From: Todiramphus chloris collaris
Taxonomy: Eukaryota > Chordata > Aves > Coraciiformes > Alcedinidae
Assembly: GCA_025345505.1 (NCBI GenBank)
Contig: JANVCC010000261.1
Location: 598,191-662,190 of the forward strand
Length of the DNA stretch: 64,000 nucleotides
Direction: 5' to 3'
Shown: piece by piece, positions 56,701 through 64,000 of the stretch
Layout: every line of letters begins with the position of its first letter
Numbering within the stretch: the first letter of the stretch is position 1
Position numbers and translations under genes: made by a program
The notes under the pieces: generated by a model
What the model was told of the DNA's origin: nothing
Database searches by the model: none
What the model saw: the letters and a program-made list of their open reading frames with translations, nothing else

Positions 56701-59700
56701 CAGTGGTTGAACTACTTCTTAAATGTTAGGTATGTTCATTTATTACCCTGTGAGTGGGCACTCGAGCACCGAGAGTTGTATCATTTTAGGCAAATCAAGT
56801 TGCAATTTAGCAAGACCACCAGTTTTACATGTGAGAGGGGTAATTTCATGGGAAGATTACTACAGAGCCCTCCCCTTCCTAATGGCATGAATTCTTCTCT
56901 CCTCTGTAGCTTCCCTGCTGCAGCCTTTCATTTCTCAAGAAGTATCTGATGTGTGGATTATTAAAAACACAAAACGAAACACGGCCAAAAACTCCCACTG
57001 TTTCACTGTTAAAGTGGGTGATTCTACAAGGCTGACACACAGCCATTCTTCTCTCTCTCCCTTCTCAGTTTGAATTTCCTTGTTTTGAAAGCGATTATCT
57101 GCATTTGGTAGCTAATAGCAAAGAATACAAGAACAAATAACCAAACTAGTATTGCTGCTTAAACATGGTGAAAATGAGCAGATCCACAGGAAAACCTTCA
57201 CGTTTGTCTCAGAACAATGGCCAACTGAATGATGCAGGGATAAAGCTGCTGATAGTAATTCTGCACACACTCTGCCAGAAGCACCACCACCCAGAATCCG
57301 GACGTTTTAAGAAACTAACATTTTGCACCCGAGTCAAGGCAAATTCATTCTCCCTAAACCAACTGTATTTTTACTGAATAAAGATTCTGTTTAAAAAAAA
57401 TACAGAAACTTGTTTTATCAAGAATCAGCTTTAAACGTGAAATCTGCCACCACTTTTCCACCAGTGAGAATCTAGTACAGGTGCTTCTTTCACAACCCAT
57501 ATATATACTGCTATTACCATTGTAAAAGTAACAATTTTTAGACATGTTCTTAAAAACACAGCACTGCAAAGTCAACAGTAATTTCTTCAAGAAGCTCTAA
57601 GCCTTACTAAAAGGGTGTTACTTACTATGATCAGCTGCTTATCACTATCTTTTCCCGCTTCTTTTAACTTCTGGATATGTTCCTCAGATGGTAGGATGTT
57701 ACTGCATTTTGATGCTAATGAAGGACTTGACAGTGGAACCCTTGAAAGAGAAATATATTTCATGTTAAAAAGGGACTGCTATACATGTCATTCTAGATAC
57801 TCAAAGCTGTTGTGATTAATGTAACTAAACTTCAACAAGATGCAAATCCAAGTTAATTACCCAAAACAGTCCTATACATTTCAATTTGTAATTCAAATAG
57901 AAAAATAAGGTAATGAAATGATTAACCAAAAAATAGTTTGTGACTAGCCTAATTATAAGAAGTTGGGTTTTTTCCCCTGTGAAAAATATTCTAATATTAA
58001 GTTTATAATCAAGTGGGGTAGATTAGTCACAACCAGTAACACAAGCATTTAACTGAGGCCTTTTCAGAGTATGATTGCTGGTGCCTAATGCCATACATTT
58101 CCTATGTAAGGTTCAGGTTTCTATTTTTACCACCCATGAGGCTGCTAAAGCAGACCATGTATCTATTCCCACAAATATAAGTGGGCAATATAAAACAGAT
58201 GTCATAAAACTCTCCAATTCAATTCAAACTTATTCTCTTCTAGTGGCTGGCAGCAAAGGGAAAAGAGGACCTGGGGAATAAATGGACGTGTATCGATGGA
58301 ATCTCTCTCACTCAATTTAAATTTCCCCTTGTCATGACAGAAGGAAACACTGGAAAGTGCTCTAAATACATCAACAACGAAGTTTTTCTATGAACTTGCT
58401 ACTATATTCAGGGGGGAAAAAAAAAAATTCTACATTAATTCCAGGTCTGGGTAAGTTGTGGGAATCACCAAAGCAAAACACAGACAAAAATACCGGTACT
58501 TCAACTAGGTATTTACATATTTTTACATTATTTACATATTCTGTTTCTGAGCAAAATAAAGACACAGAGCCAAACACTTCATTGTAGCAGCCGCTGCAGT
58601 ACATGTAGTAGGCTAAGTCAGTGAGCTGTTCAAAAAGTAATGCTTGCCAGGCATTTTTAAGCCAGCAATTTTTGTGCTAAATCAGAGCTAGTTTTTTTTA
58701 TTCCTGTTATGTGCCCCAACTCTTGCACTAAGTGGCTACTTCAAGGTTTGTCTTTTCCTGCTGCAACCTTTTATTACAAAGCCCTAAAGAGAGCTACACT
58801 ATAGATATGTACATTACTATGTTATGGCAGGAGTACCAAAGAAAGAATGATGGCTTAAATCTTGGACAGCGTACGGAAAGCAGGGTAAGAAACCTCTCAC
58901 AGGAAAAATATAGATCCAAATAACAGCAAAGCAATATGGGCTAATTCAGCCAGTAAATGTAATACATTTTGAGTAGAGACCATGAGACAGTTTGGCAGTT
59001 GAGAATAAAAATAGGAGAAATCAAAGTTATTGTAATATTTATTAAAAAAAAAAAAAGTATTAATTTAACTAGGTTTACATCTATCTTACCACCCATCTTC
59101 TGTGAAATTCCAAGGTAGTAGAGTTTTTCAATATGTACAAATGGGCTGGTTACTCAGAATTGTTAATCTGGCCTCAGATAGATATACTGAAAATTAACTG
59201 CATTGTTTCTTGTCTCCATCATGAAGAGAGAGAACACTATCAGCATACTAACAGTGTGCCAACTACGTTGCTGTTCAAAGTATCAGGTACAAAGAAATGA
59301 CTGTATTTAGCTCTTGACTGGCTAAAACTAGAGACTGTGCCAGAATTGTTCAAAAACTACAACAGGCAATGTGATGAAGGGAAAAACATAAATTTGAATT
59401 CTCAGTAGTAAGAACAATTTAGTTCTTTAGTAAAAACAAGAATATTTTTTTCATGACAGCTGACACCTGCATTTCACAGCAATCTCACAAGAATCCCAAA
59501 TTAAAACCTTTCTTCTGACCTGAAAAGATATCATATATAAAAAACCTTCCATAACTTAAGGATTAGAAAACTCCTCCAGAAGTAAGTGAACTAATTCAGT
59601 AAGTGAAAATCATGTTTCAAGCCCTTCCCATACTCTGTGGTTACCATCTGAGATGAGGAAGAGACCATTAGGAATGTTTCCCCAACTCTGTTAAATTCTA

Positions 59701-62700
59701 CTTTAAAAAAAAAAGTGCAGTTACAAATATCTTGTGTAGCAATTTTCTTAACAAAATAAAACCACCCCTTAATAACTGGGTAAAATAAAAGCCTATTTTT
59801 ATGAAAGACAAGTCACTTAACTGAAATAGAAAGTTGAGCTTGGGAGACAACAGTACAGTTAGTCTTATACTGAAACCTCTCATAAATCTGTGGAAGGTTC
59901 CTGTAATTTCAATGTATAAAATACCATACCTGTTCTCAACTTCAGAAGTTTGATTTGGAAATGAAGTTTGTGTCAACTGCTTGGGAGCCACACCTACAAT
60001 TAACCAAAGATTATACCTTCGTTATGAAGTTTTTAGTTGCAAAGGAAATCTGCTAGACAAACAGTGATTTGCAAAAAAAAAAAAACAATTCAAGACAATG
60101 TTGCATTTTGTTCAAGATTAATAAAAAAAGATGCAACTCGAAGGCAGTATTCAGATTGCCTCCATATATACTTAAAAAAAAAAAAAAAAGTCATTTTCTT
60201 CAACATTTCCACAGCAGTTCTGCAGACCAATCTGCCAGCAGCTAAACAAGGCCAGGAGCAGAACTACATAGGTGTTTAAATCTGTTTATAATGTCACCCA
60301 TATAAGTAGCTTTATGTATAGTATGAGAATCATAAATGTATAGTATGTCCCCACCTGTGACACTTAAGAAAAAGAAACAATCAAGAATAGCAAAAGAAAG
60401 GGAAAAAAACCCAAGCATTTTTTACATTATCTAATAGTACAATTAAGAGTATTTTGCCCTTCAAAAATATCCTACAATGGCAGGAAAAAAACCCAACCTA
60501 TTTGGTAAAGCTAGCTAATTAAACAGTGCACTGAAAATCAGGTTCAGATTTAAAACAAACCCAAAAAACTACAACTAAAACAAAACCCCCCGAACAAACC
60601 AACAAGCCAGAAGCAAAAGGATGAAATATCAAGAGAAGTTAACAAAGAGATTATGTTAGTGATCCATCAATAATATTTCTTTGTCAAATGTACCTGAGTG
60701 GAAATATTCACAGCACACCCATCATAAGGTTTACTTATCACCCACCACAAGCTGATAAATGAGGACTTGTGATAAAATCAGGGGAGTGATTAGTCAATAA
60801 TTTGGTCAAGACCAAGCTGAACAATTTAGGAGGAAAAAATGTAGATACTTGTTCAAAGAAAATGGTAACCAACAGAAAATTCAGAAAATCAGTCCAAGAG
60901 AAGACAACATCTGAAATACGGAGTTTTCCTACTTTTGTTACACAGAATGGAAAGAATTTGGTTGGGAGGGGTGGGGGTGTAGTGGTTCTGTTTGTTTTAG
61001 AAGTTTTCATTTCACTTTTACTCAAATGGAGCATATTAAAGCATTAAAATATTCATACATATGGCACAAAGAAGCACTAAAAGTAGAGATGAGTAGAAAA
61101 CCAGACATCTCTCTTTCCCACTACTCAGCCCAGAGATAAAAGGATATTTACTGCCACTAAAGTGGCCATGGGTGTGACACTCACTGACATAGGAAAACCC
61201 AAGTGAAGAGTTCCAGTCCCAAAAGAACTGCACTAACTGTACCTTGTTCTGCAAAACACTCCTCTGAAAGGAAGACTTAATGCTTCCCATAGAACTGGTC
61301 AGAAGAGGGAAAATTAGTAGCAAACAGTTACCTTGAGGTTCACTTTCTCCTGTTTGCTTTTTAAGTTGTTTTGGTGGTTTAGGATCCGTAACGTACTTTA
61401 CTGGAGAACTTTCTGGACTTGATTCCAAATGTAATCGAAAGTTCTAAACAAAACAGAAAACATTAGATAAAACCCCCATATTATTAAATGCCTCTAACCT
61501 ATTAACAAAATCACCGAGTTAATTAACATCTTGAATACAGCATCAGGCTTCCAATTCCAGCATTATTTTAAGCAAACAAAATGCAGCTGATTAGCTACTC
61601 CATGCTGAAGTTAGTGGCATTCATTTTGAAAAAGAAAATAATTCATTTTACATATGTTTGTAAAATACTTCTGTAGAACGCCTTTATCTTTAAAATCTTA
61701 AATTTTAATACATGTTTATTCAGATACTTTCCCCCCCTCTCATTTCTTTTAATACATCTTTTTAGAACAGAAGAGCTATGCAACCTTAAGCTGTCAGTGT
61801 CCACGTGAATCTGTGCAACCTCCAGCAGGAAATTTTACCCATCAACATTTATCTAACAACAGAACTTAGAATGGAAAGATTTATTTGCCAGCTTACTATC
61901 ATCCCATCTATGACAATGAAGCAGTAAATGATCTTTAATACAGCTGAAAATGTTTAAGTTACTGTAAAATGAAGTCATTGTTAAAACAAAGCTTCCGAGG
62001 ATGGCATTCTCAAAAAGCAGAACACATTTAGAACACCCTCCCACCACACAGCATAATTAAAATGAGTTACCTCATCTGGTCTTGGCTCACATAAATGTTT
62101 TGTCAAATTATGTAACAAACCATTTTCTGCACCTCTCTTTGTGGGCTGTTTTAGTTCTAATGTCATTTCTTTTGTTCCAGCTCTTTCAGACGCAGCATCT
62201 GACTTCTCCTGCATACAAGTTGAACTTTCATTCTCAGAGAGTCCCATTATTGACAGCTTGCCTTGTGCCTTCAAAAGCTCTGCTTCTGTAGCTATTTGAC
62301 TCACCTCTGAAACTTCAGGGTAATCTTTTAACAAAGAAAGCTTGGGGGTATTTGCAGAATTTAAGTTACTTTGCTTCACGTTACTAGCTTTCAGTAACTT
62401 AATTTTGGTCCATTTAGAGTTTTTGTTTGAGGAGTTATTTCTGCCGTTCAGAGTGCATTTGACAGGCATTCCTTTTTTGCTAGGGAAAAAACGTTTGCAT
62501 TGAGCACTTTGACTAGGCTCTTTCTGAGCAAGCATTTCACTTCGTTGCAGCTGTATTTCGGCGTGCTTCTCTTCCGTTTTGGCGTACTCAGCATTCGGGG
62601 AGTCTTTTTTCACCTCTACTGTATCTGACTCAATCTCACCTGCGATTTCTTCACAAAGTTCAAGGATGCTTACCCTTTTGGATTTCACATCGTTCTCTGG

Positions 62701-63408
62701 TTGAACAGCTGCATCTGTTTCACTTACAGACAGCTGTGAAGTCTTTTTTGGTTTTGTACTGGTTTTTACCTTCTGATGCATCTGTTGCTTTTCCTTAGTT
62801 ACTGTCTTAGAATTTGGCTTAAGACAATCTGTTTCCACTTTCTTTGTGTCGCTGGGAGTAGGAGTTACAGCATCCATTTGGTCTTTCTTAACTTCCTCAT
62901 GACTCTTGGCAGGACATAATGATGAACCTTGAAGGTTGTGTTGAAAGCTGTTGGAATTATCATTTTTACTGTCTGCTTTACATTTTTTCTCTTTCAGAGA
63001 GCTGGTCATTTCTACACGTATTTCTTTATCCTCATTTGTGTTGTTTGGCTTTATTTTTGTCATTTTCTGTTCAGTTTTCTCTCCAGTAGATTTAAGTACT
63101 TTTGCTGCAACACTATGAGAGTGTCTTTTTGTCTGGCTACTTTGTTTTACTGCCAAAGCTTTTTGTTCTTTGACTTCTCTGCTGCGCAGGGATCTTGCAG
63201 GTACATGTACATGTGTTAACTGCTGCAGTCTCTGTGATCTCCTCATTACTGGCTCGTTTGGTGCAGTTATGCATTTTGACTTAGCAAGTTCTTGCGCAGA
63301 TTTTTTCTGGCACACCTCCTTACTTTTCGTGGATTTAGGCTGCTGTTGGACCTTTTTGTCAAGTACTGGTTTATAATTTGAGTTGAATGTTGATGATCTT
63401 GTAGTCAT
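32565..63408 (-). CDS. ESCO1: ESCO1, cohesin acetyltransferase, spliced CDS (9 exons)
   Basis: ESCO1 acetylates the SMC3 head of cohesin in the nucleus and so stabilises cohesin on chromatin. Exons on the - strand: 63408-62071 (part), 61443-61332, 59993-59930, 57740-57626, 47551-47420, 38699-38610, 36370-36227, 35350-35163, 32712-32565. All borders are GT-AG and in phase, giving 776 residues from the ATG at 63408. The N-terminal 446 residues are Lys/Ser-rich and disordered with islands such as [10 protein letters not shown] and [14 protein letters not shown]. Then come a CCHH zinc finger (CNICGM...HLLFH) and a GNAT fold with RRKKIASRM for acetyl-CoA. Residues matching human Ser770, Glu789 and Asp810 are present ([20 protein letters not shown]). 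The long non-ESCO2 N-terminus and the GREB1L neighbour identify ESCO1. Human ESCO1 is 840 residues, so roughly 60 N-terminal residues are missing here or lie upstream. Confidence 0.97.
32713..35162 (-). other. ESCO1 last intron
   Basis: About 2.4 kb with no repeat or coding signal I can recognise. Confidence 0.7.
35163..35350 (-). CDS. ESCO1: ESCO1 exon: acetyl-CoA binding core
   Basis: Acceptor atcacctgcag before 35350; donor cttag|gtaaca after 35163. It encodes [51 protein letters not shown]. This is the GNAT core; RRKKIA is the acetyl-CoA pyrophosphate loop. Human has Cys790 where this reads Ser (MIESL). Confidence 0.97.
35351..36226 (-). other. ESCO1 intron
   Basis: About 0.9 kb; nothing recognised. 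Confidence 0.7.
36227..36370 (-). CDS. ESCO1: ESCO1 exon: acetyltransferase N-terminal strands
   Basis: Acceptor cttttgacag before 36370; donor cagtgg|gtaagt after 36227. Exactly 48 codons: [32 protein letters not shown] and [16 protein letters not shown]. Near identical to the vertebrate family as I know it. Confidence 0.97.
36428..36446 (+). repeat. TA-rich microsatellite
   Basis: Short ta/aaata run (atatatatataaatatatg) in an ESCO1 intron. Confidence 0.8.
37506..37540 (+). repeat. AAAT/ACAT microsatellite
   Basis: aaataaataaatacatacac and following cataca units in an ESCO1 intron. Confidence 0.75.
38610..38699 (-). CDS. ESCO1: ESCO1 exon: post-zinc-finger strand
   Basis: Acceptor ttctttag before 38699; donor aaaaag|gtacgc after 38610. 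Thirty codons encoding [20 protein letters not shown] and [10 protein letters not shown], which follow directly on the zinc finger in all ESCO proteins. Confidence 0.97.
41053..42200 (-). mobile_element. CR1 LINE fragment, about 1.15 kb, with reverse-transcriptase motif
   Basis: The longest CR1 here, sense to ESCO1, in its 8.7-kb intron. The - strand still reads [20 protein letters not shown], the conserved RT finger/palm motif of CR1 ORF2, near 42030, followed by frames broken by stops and shifts down to the 3' tail at 41053. Inactive: truncated and broken. Confidence 0.92.
42225..42278 (+). repeat. AT-rich microsatellite next to CR1 5' break
   Basis: Almost pure A/T with tata/atta units starting about 25 bases past the 5' truncation of the 41053-42200 CR1. 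Confidence 0.85.
44311..44550 (+). repeat. CR1 LINE 3' fragment
   Basis: CR1 end with the standard 3' segment and attctatgattctatgat tail; antisense to ESCO1. About 2.1 kb from the larger, oppositely oriented CR1. Confidence 0.88.
47420..47551 (-). CDS. ESCO1: ESCO1 exon: CCHH zinc finger
   Basis: Acceptor cttcaatag before 47551; donor tatgtg|gtaaga after 47420. Forty-four codons: [11 protein letters not shown], then [18 protein letters not shown] and [15 protein letters not shown], a C-x2-C...H-x3-H finger typical of the Eco1 family. The acceptor's pyrimidine tract is a 22-bp repeat with an assembly gap inside it. Confidence 0.97.
47562..47662 (+). repeat. 22-bp purine repeat with assembly gap
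   Basis: Four copies of a 22-base all-purine unit (gaagagagaaagagagggga plus aa) at 47562-47583, 47584-47605, 47619-47640 and 47641-47662, broken by the N run. On the ESCO1 strand this is an uninterrupted pyrimidine tract just upstream of the zinc-finger exon acceptor. Confidence 0.95.
47608..47617. other. Assembly gap (10 N)
   Basis: Ten N characters inside the purine repeat. The round size suggests a placeholder, so the real repeat length is unknown. Confidence 0.99.
49251..49302 (-). repeat. CR1 tail remnant
   Basis: About 50 bases resembling a reversed CR1 end (catcacagaatcaccag ... agatcatccagttcc). Short and diverged. Confidence 0.45.
52030..52480 (+). mobile_element. Degraded solo LTR of an avian endogenous retrovirus
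   Basis: A GC-rich block in AT-rich intron, antisense to ESCO1. Its order of parts resembles a common avian ERV LTR as I know it: a ctgctctggtgctatgtttt block near the start, a purine-rich stretch before ggaggatgtttgaagt, a gtgaatgaattcct block and a ttgctttacctgttaaac block near the R/U5 border. No internal retroviral genes are beside it, so it looks like a solo LTR. Borders are approximate and no target-site duplication was identified. Confidence 0.55.
57626..57740 (-). CDS. ESCO1: ESCO1 exon: linker before zinc finger
   Basis: Acceptor ttctctttcaag before 57740; donor atcata|gtaagt after 57626. It encodes [20 protein letters not shown] and [18 protein letters not shown], leading into DAGQKRFG. 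The [13 protein letters not shown] junction is a family hallmark, which confirms the splice. Confidence 0.95.
57741..59929 (-). other. ESCO1 intron
   Basis: AT-rich, about 2.2 kb; nothing recognised. Confidence 0.7.
59930..59993 (-). CDS. ESCO1: ESCO1 small linker exon
   Basis: A 64-base exon with acceptor attgtag before 59993 and donor gaacag|gtatgg after 59930. It encodes [20 protein letters not shown], two bases in and two out. Weakly conserved disordered linker; supported by phase and splice sites at both ends. Confidence 0.85.
59994..61331 (-). other. ESCO1 intron
   Basis: AT-rich, about 1.3 kb, with poly-A runs near 60070 and 60173; nothing else recognised. Confidence 0.7.
61332..61443 (-). 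CDS. ESCO1: ESCO1 linker exon
   Basis: Acceptor ttttgtttag before 61443; donor cctcaag|gtaact after 61332. It encodes [18 protein letters not shown] and [19 protein letters not shown]. Serine/proline-rich disordered segment with SP sites; phase zero in, one base out. Confidence 0.92.
61444..62070 (-). other. ESCO1 intron
   Basis: About 0.6 kb; nothing recognised. Confidence 0.7.
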
Positions 63409-63442
63409 GCGTACTCCTGGTTCAGGTTCATTGGTGTTGTCA
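62071..63442 (-). CDS. ESCO1: ESCO1 large N-terminal exon
   Basis: A 1372-base exon from acceptor aatctttcag (before 63442) to donor gatgag|gtaact (after 62071). The ATG at 63408-63406 ([11 protein letters not shown]) is the start if the exon is first; the frame stays open upstream to the acceptor (DNTNEPEPGVR), and human ESCO1 has about 60 more residues there, so the true start is probably further 5'. The exon encodes the basic, disordered N-terminus that sets ESCO1 apart from ESCO2. Islands [41 protein letters not shown] and NSKWTKIKL stand out as conserved; some of them probably bind PDS5 or chromatin. Confidence 0.95.
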
Positions 63443-63519
63443 CTGAAAGATTCAAAATAGTGTTATTTCAGCATCCAGAAAGTAGAATTTGTCATAAGAC
63501 TCTTCTCATTCCTACTAAC

Positions 63520-63609
63520 CTCTGCCTCTTTTTTCCCTTTCTTTTCTTTTTTTAAGCCACTAGATGTTACACCCTCAGTACTTTCAGAAGGATTTTCTCT
63601 AGAATCATT
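63520..63609 (-). CDS. ESCO1: ESCO1 probable N-terminal exon (phase conflict)
   Basis: Ninety bases between acceptor tctttttag (before 63609) and donor gcagag|gttagt (after 63520), read on the - strand. The only open frame gives NDSRENPSESTEGVTSSGL then lysine-rich KKEKKGKKEAE, in keeping with the Lys/Ser-rich ESCO1 N-terminus. It ends on a codon border, yet the next exon starts with one leftover base, so the join makes a TGA stop. One base fewer in the A7 run (about 63546-63552) would restore phase. Either this is a homopolymer error or the exon is not coding in this form. Confidence 0.45.
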
Positions 63610-63640
63610 CTAAAAAGACTTCACTTCCATCTGGTTACTC

Positions 63641-63901
63641 TTAAGTATAGTACATTATGTTTTCTCTGCATGGAAAGACTGAACTATAAACCCCAGATGA
63701 ATGCTTTCTAACATCTCTAGTTGTTTTTAATCGTTGACACTTGTGGCTTTCAAATAAAATATTAGCTTGTATAGCATCAGACTTATTTTTTCTCCAGAAA
63801 CTTTTTTGGAAGTCTTTCTGGATTTCAAGACAATAACCTGGTTCCAGAGGAAGATCATACAGTAGACACCACACTTTATGATTTAAGGCTGATCTTCCCA
63901 T
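63641..63901 (-). other. Unassigned 86-codon open frame upstream of ESCO1 N-terminal exon
   Basis: An ATG-initiated open frame on the - strand starting MGRSALNHKVWCLLYDLPLE and ending in RENIMYYT before a stop. I do not recognise it. Its composition is protein-like but there is no clear acceptor or donor that links it in phase to the 63609 exon. It may be ESCO1 5'UTR or intron. Confidence 0.2.
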
Positions 63902-63997
63902 TAGTATTATTTAACTCAAATTCATTCTGCTTAGATTGTTTCTGTAGTAATTTAGTCTACAAAGATAACAGAACAATTTTTTTTTTTTGCCACTGAC

Positions 63998-64000
63998 CTG
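63998..64000 (-). other. ESCO1: Possible ESCO1 upstream exon end at window edge
   Basis: The last bases read CAG|GTCAGT on the - strand, a strong donor context. If real, an exon ends at 63998 and continues outside the window. Only three exon bases are visible. Confidence 0.25.

Larger units (their letters stand above)
47552..57625 (-). other. ESCO1 intron, 10 kb
   Basis: Starts with the gapped purine repeat, then carries a CR1 tail remnant, a G-rich stretch near 50726-50746 and the solo-LTR-like block. The rest is AT-rich without recognisable features. Confidence 0.7.

Overview
The window is avian nuclear DNA. The evidence is many CR1 LINE fragments with the typical bird CR1 3' tails, one solo-LTR-like block of avian type, intron-rich genes with GT-AG splice sites, and conserved order of two vertebrate genes. 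The species cannot be fixed from the sequence.

Layout: positions about 243-30910 on the + strand hold the 3' part of GREB1L. Eighteen exons join in phase from 805 to the stop codon at 28449 and give 1191 C-terminal residues; a further, frame-broken GREB1-like block lies at 243-693. A 3'UTR of about 2.45 kb follows. Positions 31730-63609 on the - strand hold ESCO1, the cohesin acetyltransferase. Nine exons join in phase from an ATG at 63408 to the stop at 32565 (776 residues), with a probable extra N-terminal exon at 63520-63609. The two genes converge tail to tail, with about 0.8 kb between their likely polyadenylation sites. The same pair is convergent next to each other on human 18q11.

The rest is intron: eight clear CR1 pieces and one small remnant, an LTR block at about 52030-52480, a 43-bp x 3 minisatellite just before the last GREB1L exon, a 22-bp purine repeat holding a 10-N assembly gap beside the ESCO1 zinc-finger exon, and a CpG-rich patch in the ESCO1 3'UTR. 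I found no tRNA, rRNA, CRISPR or complete mobile element.

The two genes do not form a pathway; their adjacency is ancient synteny. The points most worth checking are two places where coding sequence appears broken by indels (GREB1L 243-693, ESCO1 63442-63609), which look more like consensus errors than biology, and the purine repeat that doubles as a splice-acceptor pyrimidine tract. I do not see an undescribed biological system here.
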